Shown here: positions 44,850 to 57,807 of the stretch, one piece after another
Layout: every line of letters begins with the position of its first letter
How positions within the stretch are numbered: position 1 is the stretch's first letter
Assembly (NCBI RefSeq): GCF_964204645.1
Contig: NC_134030.1
Location: 1-64,000, forward strand
DNA length: 64,000 nt
Direction: 5' to 3'
DNA from: Tubulanus polymorphus
Taxonomy: Eukaryota; Nemertea; Palaeonemertea; Tubulaniformes; Tubulanidae
The notes under the pieces: generated by a model
Databases searched by the model: none
What the model saw: the letters and a program-made list of their open reading frames with translations, nothing else
What the model was told of the DNA's origin: nothing
Translations under genes and position numbers: made by a program

Positions 44850-47805
44850 GTGTCATCCCATCTCCCGGTCCATCTCCCGGTCCATCCTCCTGTCTCCCGG
44901 TCCATCCTCCTGTCTCCCGGTCCATCCTCCCGTCTCCCGGTCCATCCTCCTGTCTCCCGGTCCATCCTCCTGTCTCCCGGTCCATCTCCCGGTCCATCCT
45001 CCTGTCTCCCGGTCCATCCTCCCGTCTCCCGGTCCATCCTCCTGTCTCCCAGTCCATCCTCCTGTCGCCCGGTCCATCCTCCTGTCTCCCGGTCCATCCT
45101 CCTGTCTCCCGGTCCATCCTCCTGTCTCCCGGTCCATCCTCCTGTCTCCCAGTCCATCCTCCTGTCTCCCGGTACATCCTCCTGTCTCCCGGTCCATCCT
45201 CCTGTCTCCCGGTCCATCCTCCTGTCTCCCAGTCCATCCTCCTGTCTCCCGGTACATCCTCCTGTCTCCCGGTCCATCCTCCTGTCTCCCGGTCCATCTC
45301 CCGGTCCATCCTCCTGTCTCCCGGTCCATCCCCGGTCCATCCTCCTGTCTCCCGGTCCATCTCCCGGTCCATCCTCCTGTCTCCCGGTCCATCTCCCGGT
45401 CCATCCTCCTGTCTCCCGGTCCATCCTCCTGTCTCCCGGTCCATCCTCCTGTCTCCCGGTCCATCCTCCTGTCTCCCGGTACATCCTCCTGTCTCCCGGT
45501 CCATCCTCCTGTCTCCCGGTCCATCCTCCTGTCTCCCAGTCCATCCTCCTGTCTCCCGGTACATCCTCCTGTCTCCCGGTTCATCCTCCTGTCTCCCGGT
45601 CCATCTCCCGGTCCATCCTCCTGTCTCCCGGTCCATCCCCGGTCCATCCTCCTGTCTCCCGGTCCATCTCCCGGTCCATCCTCCTGTCTCCCGGTCCATC
45701 CTCCTGTCTCCCGGTCCATCCTCCTGTCTCCCGGTCCATCTCCCGGTCCATCCTCCTGTCTCCGGTCCATCCTCCTGTCTCCCGGTCCATCCTCCTGTCT
45801 CCCGGTCCATTCTCCTGTCTCCCGGTCCATCCTCCTGTCTCCCGGTCCATCCCCGGTCCATCCTCCTGTCTCCCGGTCCATCCTCCTGTCTCCCAGTCCA
45901 TCCTCCTGTCTCCCGGTACATCCTCCTGTCTCCCGGTCCATCCTCCTGTCTCCCGGTCCATCTCCCGGTCCATCCTCCTGTCTCCCGGTCCATCCCCGGT
46001 CCATCCTCCTGTCTCCCGGTCCATCTCCCGGTCCATCCTCCTGTCTCCCGGTACATCCTCCTGTCTCCCGGTCCATCCTCCTGTCTCCCGGTCCATCCTC
46101 CTGTCTCCCAGTCCATCCTCCTGTCTCCCGGTCCATCTCCCGGTCCATCCTCCTGTCTCCCGGTCCATCCCCGGTCCATCCTCCTGTCTCCCGGTCCATC
46201 TCCCGGTCCCATCCTCCTGTCTCCCGGTCCATCCTCCTGTCTCCCAGTCCATCCTCCTGTCTCCCGGTACATCCTCCTGTCTCCCGGTCCATCCTCCTGT
46301 CTCCCGGTCCATCTCCCGGTCCATCCTCCTGTCTCCCGGTACATCCTCCTGTCTCCCGGTCCATCCTCCTGTCTCCCGGTCCATCCTCCTGTCTCCCAGT
46401 CCATCCTCCTGTCTCCCGGTACATCCTCCTGTCTCCCGGTCCATCCTCCTGTCTCCCGGTCCATCTCCCGGTCCATCCTCCTGTCTCCCGGTCCATCCCC
46501 GGTCCATCCTCCTGTCTCCCGGTCCATCTCCCGGTCCATCCTCCTGTCTCCCGGTCCATCCTCCTGTCTCCCGGTCCATCTCCCGGTCCATCCTCCTGTC
46601 TCCCGGTCCATCCTCCCGTCTCCCGGTCCATCCTCCTGTCTCCCAGTCCATCTCCCGGTCCATCCTCCTGTCTCCCGGTCCATCCTCCTGTCTCCCGGTC
46701 CATCTCCCAGTCCATCTCCCGGTCCATCTCCCGGTCCATCCTCCTGTCTCCCGGTCCATCTCCCGGTCCATCCTCCTGTCTCCCGGTCCATCTCCCGGTC
46801 CATCCTCCTGTCTCCCGGTCCATCTCCCGGTACATCCTCCTGTCTCCCGGTCCATCCTCCTGTCCCCCGGTCCATCCTCCTGTCTCCCGGTCCATCCTCC
46901 TGTCTCCCGGTCCATCCTCCTGTCGCCCGGTCCATCCTCCTGTCTCCCGGTACATCCTCCTGTCTCCCGGTCCATCCTCCTGTCTCCCGGTCCATCTCCC
47001 GGTCCATCCTCCTGTCTCCTGGTCCATCCTCCTATCTCCCGGTCCATCCTCCTGTCTTCCGGTCCATCCTCCTGTCTCCCGGTCCATCCTCCTGTCTCCC
47101 GGTCCCATCTCCCGGTCCATCCTCCTGTCTCCCGGTCCATCTCCCGGTCCATCCTCCTGTCTCCCGGTCCATCCTCCTATCTCCCGGTCCATCCTCCTGT
47201 CTCCCAGTCCATCTCCCGGTCCATCTCCCGGTCCATCCTCCTGTCTCCCGGTCCATCCTCCTGTCTCCCGGTCCATCCTCCCGTCTCCCGGTCCATCCTC
47301 CTGTCTCCCGGTCCATCCTCCTGTCTCCCGGTCCATCTCCCGGTCCATCCTCCTGTCTCCCGGTCCATCCTCCCGTCTCCCGGTCCATCCTCCTGTCTCC
47401 CAGTCCATCTCCCGGTCCATCCTCCTGTCTCCCGGTACATCCTCCTGTCTCCCGGTCCATCTCCCGGTCCATCCTCCTGTCTCCCGGTCCATCCTCCCGT
47501 CTCCCGGTCCATCCTCCTGTCTCCCGGTCCATCCTCCTGTCCCCTGGTCCATCCTCCTGTCTCCCGGTCCATCCTCCTGTCTCCCGGTCCATCCTCCCGT
47601 CTCCCGGTCCATCCTCCTGTCTCCCGGTCCATCTCCCGGTCCATCCTCCTGTCTCCCGGTCCATCCTCCTGTCCCCTGGTCCATCCTCCTGTCTCCCGGT
47701 CCATCCTCCTGTCTCCCGGTCCATCCTCCCGTCTCCCGGTCCATCCTCCTGTCTCCCGGTCCATCCTCCTGTCTCCCGGTCCATCCTCCCGTCCTCTGGT
47801 CCGTA
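44850..47805. repeat. 3 kb array of 20-bp and 12-bp units CCATCCTCCTGTCTCCCGGT
   Basis: About 150 units. The 20-bp unit is mixed irregularly with a short CCATCTCCCGGT and a rarer CCATCCCCGGT form. All six frames stay open for up to 990 codons (Asp/Arg/Gly or Pro/Ser/Leu). These frames have no start or splice logic and lie wholly inside the intron between phase 2 exons. Confidence 0.97.
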
Positions 47806-47863
47806 GTCCAGCCTGTCACTCTATGAGGATACATCTATTTAAGTGAGTGTTTTGTATTTTAAG

Positions 47864-48005
47864 GAGTGATAGAGATGAATCTATGAAAGATAAAGAAGAA
47901 GAAATAGATATTGATTTAGAAGATCCTGAAGTTCAGGAAGCAGCGAGTAAAATTCAGGCTTCATTCCGAGGACATAAAGCGAGACAAGAGGTTCAAGAAT
48001 TGAAG
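47864..48005 (+). CDS. SPA17: SPA17-like gene, IQ exon 3
   Basis: Acceptor GTATTTTAAG|G and donor TTGAAG|GTAGGT. It completes the phase 2 codon (Lys) and codes an acidic DKEEEIDIDLEDPEVQEAAS followed by IQ KIQASFRGHKARQE. This is the first copy of the standard module: acidic D-I-D-L-x-D-P-E-V, two to four residues, A-x-K-I-Q-A-x-F-R-G-H-x-x-R. Leaves in phase 0. Confidence 0.92.
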
Positions 48006-48086
48006 GTAGGTTTACAGCTGTAGCATTGGTTAATTGATTATTAACTAACGAGGAAATAGTGTTAATTATCGATGAATGTTAATTAG

Positions 48087-48230
48087 GTGAAACAAGCTCT
48101 TCTAGAAGTAATAAACGATGCTGACAATGTCGACGAAGTTGACATTGATTTAAATGATCCTGAAGTTGAAAAAGCTGCCAATAAAATTCAGGCAGGATTT
48201 CGAGGTCATAAAATTCGTAAAGAGCTGAAG
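48087..48230 (+). CDS. SPA17: SPA17-like gene, IQ exon 4
   Basis: 144 nt, phase 0 at both ends (ATTAG|GTG and CTGAAG|GTTTGT). It codes VKQALLEVINDADNVDEVDI, then DLNDPEVEKAANKIQAGFRG with HKIRKELK. A full IQ motif. Confidence 0.92.
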
Positions 48231-48261
48231 GTTTGTTACTGCACAACAACTATATTATATA

Positions 48262-48592
48262 CTCATAGCCTACTGAGTACCACTCCTAGCCTACTGAGTA
48301 CCACTCCTAGCCTACTGAGTACCGCTCCTAGCTTACTGAGTACCGCTCCTAGCTTACTGAGTACCGCTCTAGCTTACTGAGTACCACTCATAGCTTACTG
48401 AGTACCACTCCTAGCTTACTGAGTACCACTCCTAGCTTACTGAGTACCACTCCTAGCTTACTGAGTACCACTCCTAGCTTACTGAGTACCACTCCTAGCC
48501 TACTGAGTACCACTCCTAGCCTACTGAGTACCACTCCTAGCCTACTGAGTACCACTCCTAGCCTACTGAGTACCACTCATAGCCTATATACT
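48262..48592. repeat. 21-bp minisatellite GAGTACCACTCCTAGCTTACT
   Basis: About 16 copies with C/T and A/G changes. Confidence 0.95.
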
Positions 48593-48699
48593 CCTTGAGT
48601 ACCACTCCTAGCCCTTGTAGATGCTATGTTTTCATTCATCCTCACAAATTATTTATTATAGGTTGCTGTCACTTGACTTGCTGCTCTTTATCTACTCCT

Positions 48700-49005
48700 C
48701 CTCTGCTGTCTCCTCCTCTGCTGTCTCCTCCTCTGCTGTCTCCTCCTCTGCTGTCTCCTCCTCTGCTGTCTCCTCCTCTGCTATCTCCTCCTCTGCTGTC
48801 TCCTCCTCTGCTGTCTCCTCCTCTGCTGTCTCCTCCTCTGCTGTCTCCTCCTCTGCTGTCTCCTCCTCTGCTGTCTCCTCCTCTGCTGTCTCCTCCTCTG
48901 CTGTCTCCTCCTCTGCTGTCTCCTCCTCTGCTGTCTCCTCCTCTGCTATCTCCTCCTCTGCTGTCTCCTCCTCTGCTGTCTCCTCCTCTGCTGTCTCCTC
49001 TACTC
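48700..49005. repeat. 15-bp minisatellite TCTGCTGTCTCCTCC
   Basis: About 20 copies, in the same intron as the previous array. Confidence 0.96.
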
Positions 49006-49238
49006 AGCTCCTGTACATCCTCCAATAGCTTGACATCCTTTTACTTCTTTTGCTCCTCTCTACTCACTCTCCTCCTCACTGCTGCTCCTACTTGTTTCTT
49101 TTCAACTGCTCCTTAGATTCCTCCTTTATATCAGCACGTGTATATATTGCTAACAAGTATTGATTTAGATTTCAGAAGCCACCACTGGCATGTGATTATA
49201 ACTGTTCAATGTATTAATGTTTTAAACGATATTTTTAG

Positions 49239-49394
49239 ATGAAAAAACAAGAAGCAGAAAAAACAAATGAGAAGGAAACAGAAGAGGAAATAGATATAGA
49301 TTTAGAGGATCCTGAAGTCCAGGCCTCAGCGTTAAAAATACAAGCTAGTTTCCGTGGACACCAGGCGCGTAAAGAGGTTCATTCTATGAAGAAG
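49239..49394 (+). CDS. SPA17: SPA17-like gene, IQ exon 5 (near twin of exon 6)
   Basis: Acceptor GATATTTTTAG|A. It codes MKKQEAEKTNEKETEEEIDI, DLEDPEVQASALKIQASFRG and HQARKEVHSMKK. The donor AAG|GTTCGT is weak. If not used, the frame reads on to VRSSSGESVTSI and TAA (49433), a C-terminus ending T-S-I, the shape of a class I PDZ ligand. That read-through sequence is the founding unit of the 41-bp array that follows. Confidence 0.9.
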
Positions 49395-49410
49395 GTTCGT
49401 TCGTCATCTG

Positions 49411-52400
49411 GAGAATCAGTTACCTCTATCTAACTCATTACACCTCTACAGGAGAATCAGTTACCTCTATCTAACTCATTACACCTCTACAGGTGAATCA
49501 GTTACCTCTATCTAACTCATTACACCTCTACAGGTGAATCAGTTACCTCTATCTAACTCATTACACCTCTACAGGTGAATCAGTTACCTCTATCTAACTC
49601 ATTACAACTCTACAGGAGAATCAGTTACCTCTATCTAACTCATTACACCTCTACAGGAGAATCAGTTACCTCTATCTAACTCATTACACCTCTACAGGAG
49701 AATCAGTTACCTCTATCTAACTCATTACACCTCTACAGGAGAATCAGTTACCTCTATCTAACTCATTACACCTCTACAGGAGAATCAGTTACCTCTATCT
49801 AACTCATTACACCTCTACAGGAGAATCAGTTACCTCTATCTAACTCATTACACCTCTACAGGTGAATCAGTTACCTCTATCTAACTCATTACACCTCTAC
49901 AGGAGAATCAGTTACCTCTATCTAACTCATTACACCTCTACAGGAGAATCAGTTACCTCTATCTAACTCATTACACCTCTACAGGAGAATCAGTTACCTC
50001 TATCTAACTCATTACACCTCTACAGGAGAATCAGTTACCTCTATCTAACTCATTACACCTCTACAGGAGAATCAGTTACCTCTATCTAACTCATTACACC
50101 TCTACAGGTGAATCAGTTACCTCTATCTAACTCATTACACCTCTACAGGTGAATCAGTTACCTCTATCTAACTCATTACACCTCTACAGGAGAATCAGTT
50201 ACCTCTATCTAACTCATTACACCTCTACAGGAGAATCAGTTACCTCTATCTAACTCATTACACCTCTACAGGAGAATCAGTTACCTCTATCTAACTCATT
50301 ACACCTCTACAGGTGAATCAGTTACCTCTATCTAACTCATTACACCTCTACAGGAGAATCAGTTACCTCTATCTAACTCATTACACCTCTACAGGTGAAT
50401 CAGTTACCTCTATCTAACTCATTACACCTCTACAGGAGAATCAGTTACCTCTATCTAACTCATTACACCTCTACAGGAGAATCAGTTACCTCTATCTAAC
50501 TCATTACACCTCTACAGGAGAATCAGTTACCTCTATCTAACTCATTACACCTCTACAGGTGAATCAGTTACCTCTATCTAACTCATTACACCTCTACAGG
50601 AGAATCAGTTACCTCTATCTAACTCATTACACCTCTACAGGAGAATCAGTTACCTCTATCTAACTCATTACACCTCTACAGGTGAATCAGTTACCTCTAT
50701 CTAACTCATTACACTTCTACAGGAGAATCAGTTACCTCTATCTAACTCATTACACCTCTACAGGAGAATCAGTTACCTCTATCTAACTCATTACACCTCT
50801 ACAGGAGAATCAGTTACCTCTATCTAACTCATTACACCTCTACAGGAGAATCAGTTACCTCTATCTAACTCATTACACCTCTACAGGAGAATCAGTTACC
50901 TCTATCTAACTCATTACACCTCTACAGGAGAATCAGTTACCTCTATCTAACTCATTACACCTCTACAGGTGAATCAGTTACCTCTATCTAACTCATTACA
51001 CCTCTACAGGTGAATCAGTTACCTCTATCTAACTCATTACACCTCTACAGGAGAATCAGTTACCTCTATCTAACTCATTACACCTCTACAGGTGAATCAG
51101 TTACCTCTATCTAACTCATTACACCTCTACAGGAGAATCAGTTTCCTCTATCTAACTCATTACACCTCTACAGGTGAATCAGTTACCTCTATCTAACTCA
51201 TTACACCTCTACAGGAGAATCAGTTACCTCTATATAACTCATTACACCTCTACAGGAGAATCAGTTACCTCTATCTAACTCATTACACCTCTACAGGAGA
51301 ATCAGTTACCTCTATCTAACTCATTACACCTCTACAGGAGAATCAGTTACCTCTATCTAACTCATTACACCTCTACAGGTGAATCAGTTACCTCTATCTA
51401 ACTCATTACACCTCTACAGGAGAATCAGTTACCTCTATATAACTCATTACACCTCTACAGGAGAATCAGTTACCTCTATCTAACTCATTACACCTCTACA
51501 GGTGAATCAGTTACCTCTATCTAACTCATTACACCTCTACAGGTGAATCAGTTACCTCTATCTAACTCATTACACCTCTACAGGAGAATCAGTTACCTCT
51601 ATCTAACTCATTACACCTCTACAGGAGAATCAGTTACCTCTATCTAACTCATTACACCTCTACAGGAGAATCAGTTACCTCTATCTAACTCATTACACCT
51701 CTACAGGTGAATCAGTTACCTCTATCTAACTCATTACACCTCTACAGGAGAATCAGTTACCTCTATCTAACTCATTACACCTCTACAGGAGAATCAGTTA
51801 CCTCTATCTAACTCATTACACCTCTACAGGAGAATCAGTTACCTCTATCTAACTCATTACACCTCTACAGGAGAATCAGTTACCTCTATCTAACTCATTA
51901 CACCTCTACAGGAGAATCAGTTACCTCTATCTAACTCATTACACCTCTACAGGTGAATCAGTTACCTCTATCTAACTCATTACACCTCTACAGTAGAATC
52001 AGTTACCTCTATCTAACTCATTACACCTCTACAGGAGAATCAGTTACCTCTATCTAACTCATTACACCTCTACAGGTGAATCAGTTACCTCTATCTAACT
52101 CATTACACCTCTACAGGAGAATCAGTTACCTCTATCTAACTCATTACACCTCTACAGGAGAATCAGTTACCTCTATCTAACTCATTACACCTCTACAGGA
52201 GAATCAGTTACCTCTATCTAACTCATTACACCTCTACAGGAGAATCAGTTACCTCTATCTAACTCATTACACCTCTACAGGTGAATCAGTTACCTCTATC
52301 TAACTCATTACACCTCTACAGGAGAATCAGTTACCTCTATCTAACTCATTACACCTCTACAGGTGAATCAGTTACCTCTATCTAACTCATTACACCTCTA

Positions 52401-55400
52401 CAGTAGAATCAGTTACCTCTATCTAACTCATTACACCTCTACAGGAGAATCAGTTACCTCTATCTAACTCATTACACCTCTACAGGTGAATCAGTTACCT
52501 CTATCTAACTCATTACACCTCTACAGGAGAATCAGTTACCTCTATCTAACTCATTACACCTCTACAGGAGAATCAGTTACCTCTATCTAACTCATTACAC
52601 CTCTACAGGAGAATCAGTTACCTCTATCTAACTCATTACACCTCTACAGGAGAATCAGTTACCTCTATCTAACTCATTACACCTCTACAGGTGAATCAGT
52701 TACCTCTATCTAACTCATTACACCTCTACAGGAGAATCAGTTACCTCTATCTAACTCATTACACCTCTACAGGTGAATCAGTTACCTCTATCTAACTCAT
52801 TACACCTCTACAGGAGAATCAGTTACCTCTATCTAACTCATTACACCTCTACAGGAGAATCAGTTACCTCTATCTAACTCATTACACCTCTACAGGAGAA
52901 TCAGTTACCTCTATCTAACTCATTACACCTCTACAGGAGAATCAGTTACCTCTATCTAACTCATTACACCTCTACAGGAGAATCAGTTACCTCTATCTAA
53001 CTCATTACACCTCTACAGGTGAATCAGTTACCTCTATCTAACTCATTACACCTCTACAGGAGAATCAGTTACCTCTATCTAACTCATTACACCTCTACAG
53101 GAGAATCAGTTACCTCTATCTAACTCATTACACCTCTACAGGAGAATCAGTTACCTCTATCTAACTCATTACACCTCTACAGGAGAATCAGTTACCTCTA
53201 TCTAACTCATTACACCTCTACAGGAGAATCAGTTACCTCTATCTAACTCATTACACCTCTACAGGTGAATCAGTTACCTCTATCTAACTCATTACACCTC
53301 TACAGGTGAATCAGTTACCTCTATCTAACTCATTACACCTCTACAGGAGAATCAGTTACCTCTATCTAACTCATTACACCTCTACAGGAGAATCAGTTAC
53401 CTCTATCTAACTCATTACACCTCTACAGGAGAATCAGTTACCTCTATCTAACTCATTACACCTCTACAGGTGAATCAGTTACCTCTATCTAACTCATTAC
53501 ACCTCTACAGGAGAATCAGTTACCTCTATCTAACTCATTACACCTCTACAGGTGAATCAGTTACCTCTATCTAACTCATTACACCTCTACAGGAGAATCA
53601 GTTACCTCTATCTAACTCATTACACCTCTACAGGAGAATCAGTTACCTCTATCTAACTCATTACACCTCTACAGGAGAATCAGTTACCTCTATCTAACTC
53701 ATTACACCTCTACAGGTGAATCAGTTACCTCTATCTAACTCATTACACCTCTACAGGAGAATCAGTTACCTCTATCTAACTCATTACACCTCTACAGGAG
53801 AATCAGTTACCTCTATCTAACTCATTACACCTCTACAGGTGAATCAGTTACCTCTATCTAACTCATTACACTTCTACAGGAGAATCAGTTACCTCTATCT
53901 AACTCATTACACCTCTACAGGAGAATCAGTTACCTCTATCTAACTCATTACACCTCTACAGGAGAATCAGTTACCTCTATCTAACTCATTACACCTCTAC
54001 AGGAGAATCAGTTACCTCTATCTAACTCATTACACCTCTACAGGAGAATCAGTTACCTCTATCTAACTCATTACACCTCTACAGGAGAATCAGTTACCTC
54101 TATCTAACTCATTACACCTCTACAGGTGAATCAGTTACCTCTATCTAACTCATTACACCTCTACAGGTGAATCAGTTACCTCTATCTAACTCATTACACC
54201 TCTACAGGAGAATCAGTTACCTCTATCTAACTCATTACACCTCTACAGGTGAATCAGTTACCTCTATCTAACTCATTACACCTCTACAGGAGAATCAGTT
54301 TCCTCTATCTAACTCATTACACCTCTACAGGTGAATCAGTTACCTCTATCTAACTCATTACACCTCTACAGGAGAATCAGTTACCTCTATATAACTCATT
54401 ACACCTCTACAGGAGAATCAGTTACCTCTATCTAACTCATTACACCTCTACAGGAGAATCAGTTACCTCTATCTAACTCATTACACCTCTACAGGAGAAT
54501 CAGTTACCTCTATCTAACTCATTACACCTCTACAGGTGAATCAGTTACCTCTATCTAACTCATTACACCTCTACAGGAGAATCAGTTACCTCTATATAAC
54601 TCATTACACCTCTACAGGAGAATCAGTTACCTCTATCTAACTCATTACACCTCTACAGGTGAATCAGTTACCTCTATCTAACTCATTACACCTCTACAGG
54701 TGAATCAGTTACCTCTATCTAACTCATTACACCTCTACAGGAGAATCAGTTACCTCTATCTAACTCATTACACCTCTACAGGAGAATCAGTTACCTCTAT
54801 CTAACTCATTACACCTCTACAGGAGAATCAGTTACCTCTATCTAACTCATTACACCTCTACAGGTGAATCAGTTACCTCTATCTAACTCATTACACCTCT
54901 ACAGGAGAATCAGTTACCTCTATCTAACTCATTACACCTCTACAGGAGAATCAGTTACCTCTATCTAACTCATTACACCTCTACAGGAGAATCAGTTACC
55001 TCTATCTAACTCATTACACCTCTACAGGAGAATCAGTTACCTCTATCTAACTCATTACACCTCTACAGGAGAATCAGTTACCTCTATCTAACTCATTACA
55101 CCTCTACAGGTGAATCAGTTACCTCTATCTAACTCATTACACCTCTACAGTAGAATCAGTTACCTCTATCTAACTCATTACACCTCTACAGGAGAATCAG
55201 TTACCTCTATCTAACTCATTACACCTCTACAGGTGAATCAGTTACCTCTATCTAACTCATTACACCTCTACAGGAGAATCAGTTACCTCTATCTAACTCA
55301 TTACACCTCTACAGGAGAATCAGTTACCTCTATCTAACTCATTACACCTCTACAGGAGAATCAGTTACCTCTATCTAACTCATTACACCTCTACAGGAGA

Positions 55401-56117
55401 ATCAGTTACCTCTATCTAACTCATTACACCTCTACAGGTGAATCAGTTACCTCTATCTAACTCATTACACCTCTACAGGAGAATCAGTTACCTCTATCTA
55501 ACTCATTACACCTCTACAGGTGAATCAGTTACCTCTATCTAACTCATTACACCTCTACAGTAGAATCAGTTACCTCTATCTAACTCATTACACCTCTACA
55601 GGAGAATCAGTTACCTCTATCTAACTCATTACACCTCTACAGGTGAATCAGTTACCTCTATCTAACTCATTACACCTCTACAGGAGAATCAGTTACCTCT
55701 ATCTAACTCATTACACCTCTACAGGAGAATCAGTTACCTCTATCTAACTCATTACACCTCTACAGGAGAATCAGTTACCTCTATCTAACTCATTACACCT
55801 CTACAGGAGAATCAGTTACCTCTATCTAACTCATTACACCTCTACAGGTGAATCAGTTACCTCTATCTAACTCATTACACCTCTACAGGAGAATCAGTTA
55901 CCTCTATCTAACTCATTACACCTCTACAGGTGAATCAGTTACCTCTATCTAACTCATTACACCTCTACAGGAGAATCAGTTACCTCTATCTAACTCATTA
56001 CACCTCTACAGGAGAATCAGTTACCTCTATCTAACTCATTACACCTCTACAGGAGAATCAGTTACCTCTATCTAACTCATTACACCTCTACAGGAGAATC
56101 AGTTACCTCTATCTAAC
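49411..56117. repeat. 6.7 kb array of a 41-bp unit (about 163 copies)
   Basis: Unit GAGAATCAGTTACCTCTATC then TAACTCATTACACCTCTACAG. The main variation is CAGGAGAATC versus CAGGTGAATC. Rare variants (CTTCTAC, GTTTCC, TATATAACTC, CAGTAGAATC) recur exactly 3,157 bp (77 units) apart, and CAGTAGAATC also recurs at 410 bp (10 units). The first unit overlaps the read-through tail of IQ exon 5. Confidence 0.98.
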
Positions 56118-56300
56118 ACACTATTTTCAATTTTCAGGCTTGATTAGTAAGGTGTTGAGTTAAGGGTTTTGAGGCTGTCTATCTGGGACTGGTTATGTTA
56201 ATATATTGGTTCTGAATACTTCATGTTTATGTGAAATCGATAGAGTCACTAACACATACACCTCAATACACAGTAGTGACACTTATTTTACTAAACATAG

Positions 56301-56462
56301 GAAAATCAAACTAATGAAGATGAGAAATCCCAAAATGAGAAGGAAACAGAAGAGGAAATAGATATAGATTTAGAGGATCCTGAAGTCCAGGCCTCGGCGT
56401 TAAAAATACAAGCTAGTTTCCGTGGACACCAGGCGCGTAAAGAGGTTCATTCTATGAAGAAG
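56301..56462 (+). CDS. SPA17: SPA17-like gene, IQ exon 6 (near twin of exon 5)
   Basis: Acceptor CTAAACATAG|G. It codes ENQTNEDEKSQNEKETEEEI and then the same DIDLEDPEVQASALKIQASF...HSMKK as exon 5. From the GAGAAGGAAACAG block to past the donor (GTTCGTTCGT) the two exons differ by one synonymous base, so the duplication is recent. The donor is again GTTCGT. Read-through would give VRSLILA and stop. Confidence 0.9.
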
Positions 56463-56487
56463 GTTCGTTCGTTAATCCTCGCTTAAT

Positions 56488-56866
56488 GCTTTCCTCACCT
56501 GCCAGTGCAGCCTTCCTACCTCTAGACTCGGCAGTCGAGGGGCTTTCCTCACCTGCCAGTGCAGCCTTCCTACCTCTAGACTCGGCAGTCGAGGGGCTTT
56601 CCTCACCTGCCAGTGTAGCCTCCCTACCTCTAGACGCGGCATTCGAGGGGCTTTCCTCACCTGCCAGTGCAGCCTTCCTACCTCTAGACTCGGCAGTCGA
56701 GGGGCTTTCCTCACCTGCCAGTGTAGCCTCCCTACCTCTAGACGCGGCATTCGAGGGGCTTTCCTCACCTGCCAGTGCAGCCTTCCTACCTCTAGACTCG
56801 GCAGTCGAGGGGCTTTCCTCACCTGCCAGTGCAGCCTTCCTACCTCTAGACTCGGCAGTCGAGGGT
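56488..56866. repeat. 54-bp minisatellite GCTTTCCTCACCTGCCAGTG
   Basis: Seven copies of two alternating types (AGACTCGGCAGTCGAG and AGACGCGGCATTCGAG). Each has an 8-bp-scale inverted repeat CTCGGCAGTCGAG. 54 is a multiple of three, so frames remain open. Confidence 0.95.
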
Positions 56867-56993
56867 CCTCAAATAATATCTAGCATGAATCTATTTCACG
56901 AATATCTCTAATCATTACTTTGATTATAATAATAATAATAATAATAATCTCTGATTTATTTTACAGGTAATTATTCTGTAATTCATTCACCAC

Positions 56994-57024
<31 letters not shown>

Positions 57025-57100
57025 TTCATATTTCAGTTTTAAATTCTCTATCAATCAGTGTTTCATGTATCTGTTAAGGAAGATGATGTATCCAACTGGT

Positions 57101-57340
57101 TCCCCTCAAGAGGTTCACACCCCTCCCCTCATGAGGTTCACACTCCCTCCCCTCATGAGGTTCACACCCCTCCCCTCAAGAGGTTTACACCCCTCCCCTC
57201 ATGAGGTTCACACTCCCTCCCCTCATGAGGTTCACACTCCCTCCCCTCAAGAGGTTCACACCCCTCCCCTCAAGAGGTTTACACCCCTCCCCTCATGAGG
57301 TTCACACTCCCTCCCCTCATGAGGTTCACACCCCTCCCTG
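57101..57340. repeat. ~24-bp minisatellite CCCTCCCCTCATGAGGTTCA
   Basis: About ten copies with CATGAGG/CAAGAGG and CACCCCT/CACTCCCT variants. Confidence 0.93.
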
Positions 57341-57385
57341 GTTGATCTGCTTTATGATTTTACTCATGTATCTATGTGTGTTTAG

Positions 57386-57577
57386 GAAACACCTCCGGTC
57401 GAAGCGCCCCCTGGTGATGAACCGTCGCGATTAGAAACGCCCCCTGGTGTTGAACAGGAAGAGGTAGTCGATATTGATTTGACCGACCCGGAGGTCGCAG
57501 CCGCAGCCAATAAAATTCAAGCGAAATTCCGTGGAATTCAATTCCGTAAAAAAAAACAAACACAACAGAAACCAGCG
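57386..57577 (+). CDS. SPA17: SPA17-like gene, IQ exon 7
   Basis: Acceptor TGTGTTTAG|G, donor CCAGCG|GTATAT, phase 0. A Pro/Glu lead (ETPPVEAPPGDEPSRLETPP) precedes VVDIDLTDPEVAAAANKIQA and KFRGIQFRKKK. The usual His after RG is Ile here. Confidence 0.9.
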
Positions 57578-57807
57578 GTATATACCCCCCTCTTCCCCCC
57601 TCCCCCTCTCCCTCCTCCCTCTTCAGTTTCTGTGGATTTCAGTTTTCTCAGTGGATATTCTATTATTTTACAGTAGATGGTTAGAGCTGGTTTAAATCGT
57701 TACACCTGGTTTAAATCGTTAAACCTGGTTTTATCTCTCGTTCGATGTCATTTTCCTCATTTATTCTGATTATTTTTCATTTTTTTAATTCTATTTTGTA
57801 ACGTAAG

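Noticed and set aside
44837-47846. Open frames of up to about 1,000 codons on both strands
   Set aside because: They are produced by the 20/12-bp array. All frames are open, content is pure repeat, and the array lies inside an intron between exons that join in phase.
49411-56117. CRISPR-like regular array
   Set aside because: A head-to-tail 41-bp satellite without spacers.
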